Source: Bacteroidales bacterium
GTDB taxonomy: Bacteria; Bacteroidota; Bacteroidia; Bacteroidales; WCHB1-69
NCBI GenBank assembly: GCA_024400835.1
Contig: JAKSMC010000018.1
Span: forward strand, 1-63,038
Direction: 5' to 3'
DNA length: 63,038 nt
The notes under the pieces are model-generated. The model ran no database searches. It saw nothing but the letters and a program-made list of their open reading frames with translations, and was not told where the DNA came from. Positions within the stretch are counted from its first letter, which is position 1, and each line of letters begins with the position of its first letter. Positions 34,442 through 45,250 of the stretch are shown piece after piece. The position numbers and the translations under genes are program-made.

Positions 34442-36283
34442 ATGGCAACAAACGAGCAAATCACAAAGATTGACGATCTCGTCGTGCGCTTTGCTGGTGA
34501 CTCCGGCGACGGCATGCAGCTTTCCGGCACGCTGTTTTCAGACGCATCCGCACTTACAGGCAACGACATCGCCACATTCCCAGACTATCCGGCAGAAATC
34601 CGTGCTCCGCACAACACCATCGCTGGTGTTTCCGGTTATCAAGTCCACGTCGGCAACCACATTTACAGTTCCGGTGACAAATGCGACATCCTCGTCGCTA
34701 TGAACCCCGCTTCTTTCAAGTCCAACCTCAAATGGGCTAAGAAAGGCGCCACCGTCATTGTCGACATCGACACTTTCACGGACGAAGCTATGGAAAAGGC
34801 CGGCTATACTGAAAACCCGTTCACCGACGAGTTGGAACACGCCTACACCATCATCAAGGCTCCGGTGACCTCCTTCACACAACGCATCGGCGCTGAACAA
34901 GGTGCTGACAAGAAGACATACGACAAGTGCCGCAATATGTTCGCACTGGGTATCATCTTCTACGCCACCCACAAGACTCTCGACCAGACTTTCGCATACC
35001 TCGAACGCAAGTTCGCCAAGAAACCCGATGTCATCAAATTGAACAAGGCAGTTCTCACCGAAGGATACGAATATGCTGACAAGTTGGAAGTCATGCATTC
35101 CCACATTTTCGAAGTCGCCCATGCTGAAATGCCGAAAGGCCGTTATCGTAACATCACCGGTAACGTTGCAACCGCATGGGGTCTTCTCGCCGCTTCCGAA
35201 CGTTCCGGCCGCAGGCTGTTCTTAGGTTCCTACCCTATCACTCCGGCCACCGACGTCATGGTTGAATTGGCAAAGCACAAATCTCTTGGCGCACGCGTTT
35301 TCCAAGCAGAAGACGAAATCGCCGGTATCTGCTCTGCAATCGGTGCATCCTACGCTGGCGCACTCGCCTGTACCTCCACTTCCGGTCCCGGCCTCTCTCT
35401 GAAGAGCGAAGCCCTCGGCTTGGCCTGCATGGTCGAACTCCCACTCGTCGTCGTTGACGTACAGCGTGGCGGTCCTTCCACCGGTCTTCCTACCAAAACC
35501 GAACAATCCGACCTCAACCAGGCACTTTACGGCCGTAACGGTGAGGCTCCCCTCGTAGTCGTAGCTGCTTCTTCCAGCGCAAACTGCTTCTACTGGGCAT
35601 ACAACGCAGCCAAAATCGCTCTCGAGCATATGACCCCGGTCATCCTGCTCACCGACGGTTACCTCGGCAACGGTTCACAGCTCTTCCGCATTCCGAAGAC
35701 TGCCGACCTTCCGAGCATCACCCCGCGTTTGGCTACTCCAAACGATCCTAACTACCGTCCGTTCCGCCGCGATGCAGAGAAATTCGCTCGCGAATGGGCT
35801 CTCCCCGGAATGGAAGGCCTCAGCCACCGCGTCGGCGGTCTGGAAAAATGCCCAGACGGCCCGCTCAGCACTGACCCAGAAAACCACGCCCTCATGGTTC
35901 ACAACCGTCAGGAAAAAGTCAACCGCGTGGCTAACTACATTCCCGACCAGGAAGTCACCGGCAATCCCGACGGCGACCTTCTCGTTATCGGTTGGGGCGG
36001 CACATCCGGTGCGCTCACTCTGGCAGTAGAAGAAATGAACAAAGAAGGCAAGAAAGTGGCCTACACTCATTTCAACTACATTTGCCCGCTGCCGAAAAAC
36101 ACCGGCGACATCCTCCGCAAATACAAGAAAATCGTTGTCTGCGAATTGAACAACGGCCAGTTTGCAGGTTATCTCCGCACTCAGTTCCCAGAATGCCCGA
36201 TGACCCAATACAACAAAGTTATGGGCCTCCCATTCGAAGTTGGCGAACTGAAAGCTGAATTCGAAAGATTACTTGCCAAATAA
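34442..36283 (+). CDS. korA: 2-oxoglutarate:ferredoxin oxidoreductase, fused gamma-alpha subunit
   Basis: With KorB it catalyses oxidative decarboxylation of a 2-oxoacid to the acyl-CoA using ferredoxin; the 2-oxoglutarate assignment follows the KorA-type fused layout. Residues 1-190 are the gamma domain (LVVRFAGDSGDGMQLSG). The alpha domain follows (LGSYPITPATDVMVELAKHK, then AEDEIAGICSAIGASYAGA and GGPSTGLPTKTEQSDLNQAL). The C-terminal part holds ICPLPKNTGDILRKYKKIVV. The start is ATG in an AT-rich leader. korB follows after 26 nt. The enzyme is typical of anaerobes running a reductive or incomplete TCA cycle. Confidence 0.93.
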   Translation: MATNEQITKIDDLVVRFAGDSGDGMQLSGTLFSDASALTGNDIATFPDYPAEIRAPHNTIAGVSGYQVHVGNHIYSSGDKCDILVAMNPASFKSNLKWAKKGATVIVDIDTFTDEAMEKAGYTENPFTDELEHAYTIIKAPVTSFTQRIGAEQGADKKTYDKCRNMFALGIIFYATHKTLDQTFAYLERKFAKKPDVIKLNKAVLTEGYEYADKLEVMHSHIFEVAHAEMPKGRYRNITGNVATAWGLLAASERSGRRLFLGSYPITPATDVMVELAKHKSLGARVFQAEDEIAGICSAIGASYAGALACTSTSGPGLSLKSEALGLACMVELPLVVVDVQRGGPSTGLPTKTEQSDLNQALYGRNGEAPLVVVAASSSANCFYWAYNAAKIALEHMTPVILLTDGYLGNGSQLFRIPKTADLPSITPRLATPNDPNYRPFRRDAEKFAREWALPGMEGLSHRVGGLEKCPDGPLSTDPENHALMVHNRQEKVNRVANYIPDQEVTGNPDGDLLVIGWGGTSGALTLAVEEMNKEGKKVAYTHFNYICPLPKNTGDILRKYKKIVVCELNNGQFAGYLRTQFPECPMTQYNKVMGLPFEVGELKAEFERLLAK

Positions 36284-36309
36284 TTATTAACCACTTAAAA
36301 TCAAGTATC

Positions 36310-37344
36310 ATGGCAGAAAGACATTTTGTTCCCAAAGCGGACCGCGAATATACAAAAGCTGATTTCCAAAGTGACCAAATGGTGAAATGGTGCCCCGGTT
36401 GCGGTGACCACGCCATCTTGGCAGCATTGTTAAACACTTTCCCAAAGACCAACCACAAGAAGGAAAACATCTGTATGGTTTCCGGTATCGGTTGTTCCTC
36501 CCGTATTCCCTACTACGTTGACACCTACGGTTTCCACAGCATCCACGGCCGTGCTTGCGCAATCGCTACCGGCGTGAAACTGGCTAACCCCGCACTCTCC
36601 GTATGGGTGAACATGGGCGATGGCGACTCCATGGCTATCGGTGGCAACCACCTCATCCACGCTGTTCGCCGTAACCAAGACCTCAACATCACTATCTTCA
36701 ACAACGAAATCTACGGTCTTACCAAAGGTCAATACAGCCCGACTACCAAGTTCGGACAGGTCACCAAGACTTCTCCTTACGGCACTATTGACTATCCGTT
36801 CAACCCTGGTGAACTCGTCATGGGCGCACAAGGCACCTTCTTTGCCCGCGCACTCGACTGCGTTCCCACACTGACCACGGACATCATGACCCGCGCCGCT
36901 CAACACGACGGCACCAGCGTTGTTGAAGTTCTCCAAAACTGTATGATCTTCAACGACAAGACGCATGCAGCCATCACCGACCGCGCTGTACGTGACGACC
37001 GTACCATCATCCTCGAACATGGCAAACCCATGATTTTCGGCAAGGACAAGAACAAAGGTATCCGCTTCAACGGCCGCTGCCTCGAAGCTGTCACTATCGG
37101 CGAAAACGGCATCACCATGGATGATATCATGATTCATGACGAAACCACAGAAGACACCGGCATCCACATGATGCTCGCTCGCATGTGCGGCGAACTCCCC
37201 GTTGCTATCGGTGTCATCCGCAACGTCAAGAAAACTTCCTACACCCAACTTTACGAAGACCAAATGGACGAACAAATGGCCAACGGCAAGTTCAAGAGTG
37301 TTGACGAACTGCTCAACAGCGGTGACACTTGGGAAGTTGAATAA
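36310..37344 (+). CDS. korB: 2-oxoglutarate:ferredoxin oxidoreductase, beta subunit
   Basis: Thiamine diphosphate and Fe-S subunit partner of KorA. The 344 aa protein begins with the cluster cysteines in WCPGCGDHA and SGIGCSSR. The ThDP motif is GDGDSMAIGGNHLIHA...NN, with Mg-binding Asp and Asn in place. A further Cys in EVLQNCMIF matches the fourth cluster ligand. It shares a transcript with korA and is followed by a strong bidirectional terminator. Confidence 0.94.
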   Translation: MAERHFVPKADREYTKADFQSDQMVKWCPGCGDHAILAALLNTFPKTNHKKENICMVSGIGCSSRIPYYVDTYGFHSIHGRACAIATGVKLANPALSVWVNMGDGDSMAIGGNHLIHAVRRNQDLNITIFNNEIYGLTKGQYSPTTKFGQVTKTSPYGTIDYPFNPGELVMGAQGTFFARALDCVPTLTTDIMTRAAQHDGTSVVEVLQNCMIFNDKTHAAITDRAVRDDRTIILEHGKPMIFGKDKNKGIRFNGRCLEAVTIGENGITMDDIMIHDETTEDTGIHMMLARMCGELPVAIGVIRNVKKTSYTQLYEDQMDEQMANGKFKSVDELLNSGDTWEVE

Positions 37345-37362
37345 TCATAATTCCTATGCAAT

Positions 37363-37396
37363 AAAAAAGGGATTTCCGTTTGGAAATCCCTTTTTT
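37363..37396. terminator. Bidirectional terminator between korB and the TPR gene
   Basis: The 9-bp perfect stem GGGATTTCC/GGAAATCCC with a 4-nt loop is flanked by A6 on the left and T6 on the right, so it can act for the converging genes on both strands. Confidence 0.9.
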
Positions 37397-37416
37397 ATTT
37401 GAGTGCTTTTCAACGT

Positions 37417-38604
37417 TTAGCGTTGACGTGCATTGATTTTGTCATTGAGTTCTTGAGGAACTGTCATGCCCAACTTAACCATCAGCTGACGGAGGTGAAG
37501 CATGTTATCCAAATGATCAGGGTCAATGTTGTATGCTTTGTTTGCCCATTCATAACCTTTTTGAACGAGGTCCTTCATTTCAGGAGAATTTCTCAAAGCA
37601 ATAGCTTCATTGTATTTCTTATCCTTGATATATTGAGCAGCCTGCTCTTCGAGGCTCTGCATTTCCTCATAATAACGATAGCCCATCTGTTCATTCAACT
37701 TGAAGTTGTTAGGCTCGGCTGCAAGAGCTTTGTTCAGAATTTCCTCAGCCTTTGCAAAAGACTTGTAGTTGCTAAGGTAGTTAGCGCACACTGCTGCCAT
37801 ATTGACATCCTTAGGATTGTTAAGAATTACTGTATCGCAAAGAGCAAGCAATTTTTCACCTTGGTTAGTCATAGAATAGTAGTTCATCATCGGTTCTGCC
37901 AAAGAATTCTGTTTGTCAGCAGGAACGTTCTTGAGAGCATTTTCGATAGTCGTACCACAACGTACGGTGTCGTTCATTTCCAAATAGAGATAGTAAAGTT
38001 CGACATAGGCATCAGCAAAATCCTTCTTGTTAGCAATAGCTTTAGCAAACATAGCAGAAGAATTTTCCTTGTCATTCAGTTTGTCTCTGTAGATAAGAGC
38101 AGCCTGAACATAAGCCATAGCAGCATTAGTTGAGGATTTACCGAGTTCGAAGTTCTTTGCTGCCAAAGTGAAGTAGTCGAGAGCCTTTTGGTAGTCACCT
38201 TTCTTCAAAGATTCAATACCAAGTTGGTAAATCGGTTCAGCACAAAGTCTCTGACCATCGATAGCACCTAACATGTTCGTTTTAGGTTGAACATTCTTGT
38301 CTAATTGAAGAGCTTTTACGAAAGCTTCATTAGCAATCATCAAAGCATCCGGATAACGAGAAACGTAGTTAGGGTCTTTGTCTAATTTAGCTTGTTCAGA
38401 GTTGTAAAGGCTCACATAAACATTAGCCTTCATCAACCAAACCTGTGCATTGTCAGGATAAGCTTCCATGCAGGATTCGATAAATTTCTTAGCCTTCGGT
38501 GCCTGATTTTGTCTTAAGCACTGCCATGCATCATCAATGCAAGTTTGAGCAAACATTGTGGAACTTGCCAGCAAAGCTACTAAGAGAACAGTTAACTTTT
38601 TCAT
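37417..38604 (-). CDS. Secreted tetratricopeptide repeat protein (distal of a tandem pair)
   Basis: The 395 aa protein has a signal peptide (MKKLTVLLVALLASSTMFAQ) and many TPR-like helical hairpins (ALDYFTLAAKNFELGKSSTN, KAEEILNKALAAEPNNFKLN). It is a paralogue of the next upstream gene, sharing layout and the YNSEQAKLDKDPNY / YSAKQKDESYQIKNP region. The pair lie behind gyrA on the same strand. It is likely a periplasmic scaffold, partner unknown. Transcription ends at the bidirectional terminator. Confidence 0.82.
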   Translation of the reverse strand: MKKLTVLLVALLASSTMFAQTCIDDAWQCLRQNQAPKAKKFIESCMEAYPDNAQVWLMKANVYVSLYNSEQAKLDKDPNYVSRYPDALMIANEAFVKALQLDKNVQPKTNMLGAIDGQRLCAEPIYQLGIESLKKGDYQKALDYFTLAAKNFELGKSSTNAAMAYVQAALIYRDKLNDKENSSAMFAKAIANKKDFADAYVELYYLYLEMNDTVRCGTTIENALKNVPADKQNSLAEPMMNYYSMTNQGEKLLALCDTVILNNPKDVNMAAVCANYLSNYKSFAKAEEILNKALAAEPNNFKLNEQMGYRYYEEMQSLEEQAAQYIKDKKYNEAIALRNSPEMKDLVQKGYEWANKAYNIDPDHLDNMLHLRQLMVKLGMTVPQELNDKINARQR

Positions 38605-38639
38605 TGTTTTGATTTTTAAAGTGGTTATTATTAAATTGA

Positions 38640-39824
38640 TTATTTTCCTAATTCTTTAAGGGCCTTTTCTATTTCATCATACTTGGGAGACTGTTGGCGG
38701 GCATAGATGGCCTTAAGCGTGCTCAGCAAGTTGGCATCTTTCGGTTCCAATTGACGTGCCTGTACGAAATATTCGGCAGCCTTTGTCATACTCTTGTCTG
38801 ATTCAGCCTTGAAGTTGGCAGCCTCAGCGCTGTTAGGATCCACCAAAGCCTTCTGGTTGTATTGGTTGAATTGCTTTTCGGAAATGTTGTAATAGCAGAC
38901 ACCAAGATTGTAAAGAACGACAAAGTTGTTTGGAGAAAGAGCGTTTGCCTTCTCAAGCATTTCAACAGCATCTTCGTATTTAGATTCCTTGATATAGAAA
39001 TTTGCCAGGTTGACAATTTCATCAGCGGTCTTCAAATTAGCCGGAGAGATACCGTTCAGCAGGGATTTGGCCTTTGTGCTGTCGCCGAGCCAGTAATAGT
39101 AGTCTATTTCAGCCATCTTCACACTGATATCGGCGGGAAGTTTGGTCTTAGCCTGTTCCATTGCCGTCTTGGCAGCAGCCTTGTCATCAGCCTTCTTGTA
39201 GTTTTCGAGCAATCTCACGTACACATACGGATTCGTGCAGCCGTCGTCAATGGCCTTCTGCAAATAGGGATTCAAGTCTGACTTGTCACCCATGGCTTCC
39301 AATGTATAGGCATAATAATAATATAGGTCACCATTCATCGGATATTGCGGTTTGTCCATTTCGTAGGAGGCGATGCCCTTTTCCAAAGTGCTTTTCGCTC
39401 CAGCATAATCCTGGGCTATCAGTTGGTCAACGCCACGGACGAGCAACAACGGATAGAGTTGTTTGAGGGCGTCCTTTGCCGTGAACATATCCATAGCCTC
39501 GGCATTGGCATTGATTTCCTTAGACTTCATAAAAGCGTCATATGCTTCCACGGGAGCGTCAGGATTCTTGATCTGGTAGGATTCATCCTTCTGTTTTGCG
39601 CTGTATTCCTCATTGGCCAAGAAGTAGCAGATGTTGGCTTTGTAAAGCCAGGCCTGAGCCTTACCGGCGATTTTTTCATCCTGCAGGCAGAGCTCAATTT
39701 CTTCTTTAGCCTTCACAAAGTCTTTATCATAATAATAATTGTAAGCTTTGTTCAGGGAAGGTTTCTGAGCACTCAAGCTCAAAACACTAACAACGACAAC
39801 CAGAAATAAAACAAACTTTTTCAT
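38640..39824 (-). CDS. Secreted tetratricopeptide repeat protein (proximal of a tandem pair)
   Basis: The 394 aa protein has a signal peptide (MKKFVLFLVVVVSVLSLSAQ) and TPR units such as AVEMLEKANALSPNNFVVLY and AAEYFVQARQLEPKDANLL. It starts 28 nt after the gyrA stop and is followed 35 nt later by its paralogue, so gyrA and both TPR genes likely form one operon. TPR genes next to gyrA recur in Bacteroidota; the functional link is not known. Confidence 0.82.
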   Translation of the reverse strand: MKKFVLFLVVVVSVLSLSAQKPSLNKAYNYYYDKDFVKAKEEIELCLQDEKIAGKAQAWLYKANICYFLANEEYSAKQKDESYQIKNPDAPVEAYDAFMKSKEINANAEAMDMFTAKDALKQLYPLLLVRGVDQLIAQDYAGAKSTLEKGIASYEMDKPQYPMNGDLYYYYAYTLEAMGDKSDLNPYLQKAIDDGCTNPYVYVRLLENYKKADDKAAAKTAMEQAKTKLPADISVKMAEIDYYYWLGDSTKAKSLLNGISPANLKTADEIVNLANFYIKESKYEDAVEMLEKANALSPNNFVVLYNLGVCYYNISEKQFNQYNQKALVDPNSAEAANFKAESDKSMTKAAEYFVQARQLEPKDANLLSTLKAIYARQQSPKYDEIEKALKELGK

Positions 39825-39852
39825 CTTTTTCTAAAAACGGTTACGAAGACAA

Positions 39853-42414
39853 CTAATTTTCTTCAGGGTTTAACGGGGTTTCAACATTGTTGTCGGGAGT
39901 TTCGCCTTCGGTGAGAGCTTGGTTTTCACCATCAACGATCTCCTCCTCTTCCTCATCTTCCTGACGAGGGACAACGCAGACAGCAGCAATGATATCGTTC
40001 TTGCGGAGGTCGATGAGTTTCACGCCCTGGGTGTTACGGCCGAGGATGCGCAGTGTATCGACATGCAGGCGAATAGCGATACCGGAACGGTTGATAATCA
40101 TCAAGTCGTCATCATCTGTGACATCCTTAATGGCGATCAGTTTGCCGGTCTTTTCCGTAATCTTGATAGTGCTGACACCCTTACCGCCACGGTGCGTGAT
40201 GCGGTAGTCTTCGAGCAGTGAGCGTTTGCCGAAGCCCGTTTCGGAAACAATCAGCACGTTGCTACGTTGGTTGTCGATAGCCAGCATGCCAATTACGCGG
40301 TCGTTATCATCTTCCAGAGAAACACCGCGGACACCGGAAGCAGTTCTACCCAGAGAACGGAGTTCTTCGTTTTCCTTGAAACGGATAGCGCGGCCCGAAT
40401 GCAGAGCCATCATGATTTCGCTGTTGCCGTCTGTGAAACGAGCAGCCAAGAGTCTGTCGCCCTCACGGACGTTGATGGCGATAATGCCCTTCTTACGCGG
40501 ATGTGAGTAAGCATCGATACTTGTTTTCTTGATAATACCCTTCTCTGTACAAAGAATGATGAAGTGGTTATTGATATAATCAGGATCGGAGATGCTCTTC
40601 AGGTTAACGATAGCACATACCTTGTCGCCCTCTTCGATTTGGAGGATATTCTGGATAGCGCGGCCTTTGGAGGTCTTGACGCCTTCCGGAATTTCGAACA
40701 CACGCAGCCAGAAGCACTTGCCCTTTTCGGTGAAGAAGAGCAGGTAGTTGTGGTTGGTAGCCATATAGAGGTGTTCGATGAAGTCCTCGTCGCGGGAGCT
40801 GCCGCCACGGGAACCCTTGCCACCGCGGTTCTGGACTTTGTACTCAGCCAGCGGCGTACGTTTGATGTAGCCGAGGTGAGAAACGGTGATAGCCACTTCT
40901 TCGTCAGCGATGGTGTCTTCCACTCTGAATTCTGAAGAGTTGTATTCGATAGGAGAAAGACGGTTGTCGCCGTATTTGTTCTTCATTTCCTGAAGTTCGG
41001 TCTTAATGATTTCCATACGAAGATGTTCGTCAGAAAGGACTTCCTGCAGGTAGGCAATCAGTTTCAAGAGGTCGTCGTACTCGTTCTGGAGTTTTTCTCT
41101 TTCCAGACCGGTAAGTTGTCTGAGACGCATTTCGACGATAGCCTTGGCTTGGATTTCGGTGAAGCCCCATTTTTCCATCAAGCCGTTTTGTGCATCTTGA
41201 ACGGTATGGGATGCGCGGATGAGGGCGATGACCTCGTCAATGATGTCGAGAGCTTTGAGGAAGCCTTCGAGGATGTGGGCGCGGTTTTGGGCCTTCTTGA
41301 GGTCGAAGCGGGCGCGGCGGATCACCACGTCGTGACGATGCTTGACGTATTCCACAATGAGGTCTTTCAAATTCAGCGTCATCGGGCGGCCGTTAACCAA
41401 GGCCACGTTGTTTACGCTGAAAGAAGACTGCAGAGCCGTCATTTGATAAAGTTTGTTAAGTATGACTTCGGGGACCACATCGCGGCGCAGGTCATAGACG
41501 ATACGGGTACCGTTTCTCTTATTGGAAAGGTTTTCGATATTCGTAATGCCGGCGATTTTATCCTCCTTCACCAGTTCTGCGGTATGTTTGATCATATCAG
41601 AAGGGTTGACCTGGTACGGCAGGGAGGTGACGATGATGCGGTTTTTCGTCTTATCGACTTCGAACTCGGCGTGACCGCGCATAACGATACGGCCGCGGCC
41701 TGTCATGAAGGCCTCTTTGACGCCTTGGTAGCCGTAGATCATACAGCCGGAAGGGAAGTCAGGAGCCTTGATATAGTGCATAAGTTCCTCAATAGAGATA
41801 TCATTGTTGTCGATATAGGCACAGATACCGTCGCAGACCTCGCCGAGGTTGTGCGGGGCCATATTGGTAGCCATACCCACGGCGATACCGGCAGAGCCGT
41901 TCACCAAGAGGTTGGGGATTTTTGACGGGAGCACTGTCGGCTCAGGAATGGAGTCATCGAAGTTCAGCGTCATATCGACGGTGTCCTTTTCGATGTCTGC
42001 CACCATATCTTCTGCGGATTTGCGGAGGCGGGCTTCCGTGTAACGCATAGCGGCAGGGCTGTCGCCGTCCACAGAGCCGAAGTTACCCTGGCCGTCGATG
42101 AACGGATAGCGCAGAGACCACGGCTGTGCCATACGGACCATAGCGTCATACACGGCGGTATCGCCATGCGGATGGTACTTACCGAGCACCTCGCCCACGA
42201 TTCTGGCGGATTTCTTATAAGGTTGCGTTGAGACGATATTGTTATCCCACATTGCATAGATGATACGACGTTGAACAGGCTTCAAACCATCGCGTACATC
42301 CGGCAGAGCACGGGAGACGATTACGGACATAGAATAGTCTATGTAGGCCGTTTTCATCTGATTTTCAATGTCGACTTGCACGATTTTTTCTCCTAAGTTT
42401 TCTTCTTCTGTCAT
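39853..42414 (-). CDS. gyrA: DNA gyrase subunit A
   Basis: Breakage-reunion subunit of DNA gyrase, which introduces negative supercoils with GyrB. The 853 aa protein has the catalytic tyrosine Y125 in AAMRYTEAR and the QRDR segment [11 protein letters not shown]. It also has the [20 protein letters not shown] and [11 protein letters not shown] (GyrA-box type) elements of the C-terminal wrapping domain, and an acidic tail ([12 protein letters not shown]). In the QRDR the quinolone-contact serine position is Thr (T86) and the acidic position is Asp (D90). It is divergent from clpC, with a ~220-bp AT-rich spacer. Confidence 0.97.
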   Translation of the reverse strand: MTEEENLGEKIVQVDIENQMKTAYIDYSMSVIVSRALPDVRDGLKPVQRRIIYAMWDNNIVSTQPYKKSARIVGEVLGKYHPHGDTAVYDAMVRMAQPWSLRYPFIDGQGNFGSVDGDSPAAMRYTEARLRKSAEDMVADIEKDTVDMTLNFDDSIPEPTVLPSKIPNLLVNGSAGIAVGMATNMAPHNLGEVCDGICAYIDNNDISIEELMHYIKAPDFPSGCMIYGYQGVKEAFMTGRGRIVMRGHAEFEVDKTKNRIIVTSLPYQVNPSDMIKHTAELVKEDKIAGITNIENLSNKRNGTRIVYDLRRDVVPEVILNKLYQMTALQSSFSVNNVALVNGRPMTLNLKDLIVEYVKHRHDVVIRRARFDLKKAQNRAHILEGFLKALDIIDEVIALIRASHTVQDAQNGLMEKWGFTEIQAKAIVEMRLRQLTGLEREKLQNEYDDLLKLIAYLQEVLSDEHLRMEIIKTELQEMKNKYGDNRLSPIEYNSSEFRVEDTIADEEVAITVSHLGYIKRTPLAEYKVQNRGGKGSRGGSSRDEDFIEHLYMATNHNYLLFFTEKGKCFWLRVFEIPEGVKTSKGRAIQNILQIEEGDKVCAIVNLKSISDPDYINNHFIILCTEKGIIKKTSIDAYSHPRKKGIIAINVREGDRLLAARFTDGNSEIMMALHSGRAIRFKENEELRSLGRTASGVRGVSLEDDNDRVIGMLAIDNQRSNVLIVSETGFGKRSLLEDYRITHRGGKGVSTIKITEKTGKLIAIKDVTDDDDLMIINRSGIAIRLHVDTLRILGRNTQGVKLIDLRKNDIIAAVCVVPRQEDEEEEEIVDGENQALTEGETPDNNVETPLNPEEN

Positions 42415-42601
42415 TTTTCTCTATTTTATTTCTTCTAAGTAGTTGTTTTTCAGATAAATGTATTTAATTTTAATAAAGCACGAAAATACGATTTTTTTCG
42501 AGAAATCCAAGCAAAAAAATTCGTTAAAAACTCACTATTTTATTAACTATTTGAATTGGGTAATTTACGGCATGGATTTTGCAATAAAATGTAATTTAGT
42601 G

Positions 42602-42610
42602 TATTTTTGC
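42602..42610 (+). promoter_or_regulatory. -7 promoter box for clpC
   Basis: TATTTTTGC, 23 nt before the clpC ATG. No CtsR-type direct repeat was seen around it. Confidence 0.7.
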
Positions 42611-42633
42611 GCTCAACTTATCAATAATATATC

Positions 42634-45168
42634 ATGGACATTAAATACTCTGACGAAATGACCTACGCGCTGGAAGAGGCGCGCAAAATAGCAGTATACT
42701 ATCATTCCCAGAATGTGGGTATCGAGCATATCATGGTAGCCATCCTCCGTTATCCGGGAGAGACTATCACCAAGAACCTTTTCAACATCTACAGGCTGGA
42801 CATCGACGTGACCCGCACCAAGCTCGAAGAGATGATTGAGAACAACGAGAACAAGGTGGAGAGCACCGTGGACGACATCCGTTTCAATGCGCAGACGGAC
42901 ACCGCGCTGCGTCTTTCCTACCTCATCTCCACAGAATACAGGAGTGAGAAGGTGGAATCCTACCATTTCATCCTAGCCGTGCTGCGCGGTGGTCGTAACG
43001 ACTCCGCCAACGTGGTGAAGATGCTGCTCACCCGCGGCGGCATCACCTACAACTCTTTCGTTTCCGAGCTGAAGAAAGAACTCGACTTGGGTTCGGGCCG
43101 CACGGAGGCATTAGCCACTGACGACTACGACGATCCCGAGGAGGAGGACAGCCGCAGGACCACAGTCCGTCCCGGCAAATCCGGCAGCAAGGGTTCCGCC
43201 ACGCCGATGCTTGACAGTTTCGGCAAGGACCTGACCAAATATGCGTCCGAGGGCAAACTCGACCCGGTAGTCGGGCGCCAGAAGGAGCTGGAGCGCATCG
43301 CCCAGATTCTCAGCCGCCGCAAGAAGAACAACCCCGTGCTCATCGGCGAGCCCGGCGTCGGCAAATCCGCATTGGCTGAGGGCCTCGCCATGAACATCAT
43401 CCAAGGCAAGGTTTCCCGCACGCTCATGCACAAACGCCTCATCTCCCTGGACATGGCCTCCCTGGTGGCCGGTACCAAGTACCGCGGACAATTCGAAGAG
43501 CGCGTGAAGACCATCCTCACCGAAATCGAGAAGAGTCCTGACATCATTCTCTTCATCGACGAGCTACACACCATGGTGGGCGCAGGCAACGCCCCCGGCA
43601 GCATGGACGCCTCCAACCTCTTCAAACCCGCTCTCGCCCGCGGCGAAATGCAGTGCATCGGCGCCACCACCCTCGATGAGTACCGCGAACATATCGAAAA
43701 AGACGGCGCCCTCGAACGCCGCTTCCAGAAAATCATCCTCGAACCGACCACGGCCGAGGAGACCATCGAGATTCTCAACAACATCAAAGACAAATACGAA
43801 AACCACCACTTGGTACGCTATAGCGACGACGCCATCAAAGCCTGCGTATCCCTATCCGAGAGATACATTTCCGACAGATGCCTGCCCGACAAGGCCATCG
43901 ATGCCTTGGACGAAGCCGGTGCCCGCATGCACATCCAGAACATCAACGTCCCGGAAGGACTGGTCCAGATTGAAAAGCAAATCGCCGAGTTCGAAGGCCT
44001 CAAGACACAGGCCATCAAAGAGCAGCAGTACAATGCCGCCGCTGGCTACCGCGACCAAATCAAGCAGTTAGAGGCCGCCCGCGAACTCATCAAGAAGGAA
44101 TGGGAGGAGAAATCAGACCTCGAACGCCCCATCGTCACCGAGGAGACTGTTGCAGAAGTCATCGCCATGATGACCGGCGTGCCCACCCAGCGCATCTCCA
44201 CGAACGAAGGTGTCCGCCTGATGAAAATGGCCGACGAGCTCCAGGGCAAAGTCATCGGACAAGACGACGCCATCGTAAAAATCGCAAAGGCCATCCGCCG
44301 CAACCGCGCAGGCCTCAAAGACCCCAACAAACCCATCGGGTCCTTCATATTCCTCGGCCCCACCGGCGTGGGCAAAACCTACCTGGCTAAGATTCTCGCC
44401 GAGTACCTGTTCGACTCACAAGACGCCATCATCCGCATCGACATGAGCGAATATATGGAGAAACACACCGTTTCCCGCCTCATCGGCGCACCTCCGGGAT
44501 ACGTGGGTTACGAAGAAGGCGGACAACTCACCGAGAAGGTTCGCCGCAAGCCCTACTCCATCGTGCTGCTCGACGAAATCGAGAAGGCTCATCACGACGT
44601 CTACAATGTATTATTACAAGTGCTTGACGAAGGGCAACTCACCGACGGTATGGGCCGCAAAGTGGACTTCAAGAACACCATACTCATCATGACTTCCAAC
44701 ATCGGCACACGCGAACTCAAAGATTTCGGCACGGGCGTCGGTTTCGACACCGAAGCTACCAAGGCCGCTAAGAACAAAGTGGAACAGGGCATCCTCGAAA
44801 AAGCCCTCAAAACCAACTTCTCACCCGAGTTCCTCAACCGCGTGGACGACGTCATCTACTTTAATTCCTTGGGTAAAGAAGAGGTGATCAAGATTATCGA
44901 CATCGAGCTCAAGAAAGTGCTCAGCCGCATCCAAAACGTCGGCATCGAACTACACGTCACCGACAAGGCCAAGAACTACCTTGCTGACACTGGCTGGGAC
45001 CCGAACTACGGTGCCCGCCCGCTCAAACGCGCCATCCAGAAAAACGTCGAAGACCTTCTGGCAGAAGAGATTCTGAACCAAACGCTGCCCACCGGCTCCA
45101 TCGTCGATCTTGACTACGACGACGAAAAGGAAGAGATGGTCATCCTAAACAAGAAGGCCATTGAATAA
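42634..45168 (+). CDS. clpC: ATP-dependent Clp protease ATP-binding subunit ClpC
   Basis: AAA+ unfoldase that feeds ClpP. The 844 aa protein has an N-terminal double Clp-N domain, a first AAA+ module (Walker A GEPGVGKS at 238-245, Walker B ILFIDELH) and a UVR-type middle region (QIAEFEGLKTQAIKEQQYNA). The second module has Walker A GPTGVGKT (575-582), VLLDEIEKAH and the sensor-2 GARPLKRAI. The UVR-like middle and the double Clp-N favour ClpC over ClpB. No ClpP gene is in the window. Confidence 0.95.
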   Translation: MDIKYSDEMTYALEEARKIAVYYHSQNVGIEHIMVAILRYPGETITKNLFNIYRLDIDVTRTKLEEMIENNENKVESTVDDIRFNAQTDTALRLSYLISTEYRSEKVESYHFILAVLRGGRNDSANVVKMLLTRGGITYNSFVSELKKELDLGSGRTEALATDDYDDPEEEDSRRTTVRPGKSGSKGSATPMLDSFGKDLTKYASEGKLDPVVGRQKELERIAQILSRRKKNNPVLIGEPGVGKSALAEGLAMNIIQGKVSRTLMHKRLISLDMASLVAGTKYRGQFEERVKTILTEIEKSPDIILFIDELHTMVGAGNAPGSMDASNLFKPALARGEMQCIGATTLDEYREHIEKDGALERRFQKIILEPTTAEETIEILNNIKDKYENHHLVRYSDDAIKACVSLSERYISDRCLPDKAIDALDEAGARMHIQNINVPEGLVQIEKQIAEFEGLKTQAIKEQQYNAAAGYRDQIKQLEAARELIKKEWEEKSDLERPIVTEETVAEVIAMMTGVPTQRISTNEGVRLMKMADELQGKVIGQDDAIVKIAKAIRRNRAGLKDPNKPIGSFIFLGPTGVGKTYLAKILAEYLFDSQDAIIRIDMSEYMEKHTVSRLIGAPPGYVGYEEGGQLTEKVRRKPYSIVLLDEIEKAHHDVYNVLLQVLDEGQLTDGMGRKVDFKNTILIMTSNIGTRELKDFGTGVGFDTEATKAAKNKVEQGILEKALKTNFSPEFLNRVDDVIYFNSLGKEEVIKIIDIELKKVLSRIQNVGIELHVTDKAKNYLADTGWDPNYGARPLKRAIQKNVEDLLAEEILNQTLPTGSIVDLDYDDEKEEMVILNKKAIE

Positions 45169-45250
45169 GACCGACAAAGTCAATAGTCTATGTTAATGTT
45201 TAATGTTTAAAAATATAGTCGATAAGGACTCAAAAGTCAACATTCTGATT

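Noticed and set aside
45203..45250. Upstream start for the KdsC-like gene
   Set aside because: It lies in repeat-like spacer sequence and adds residues unlike the family.
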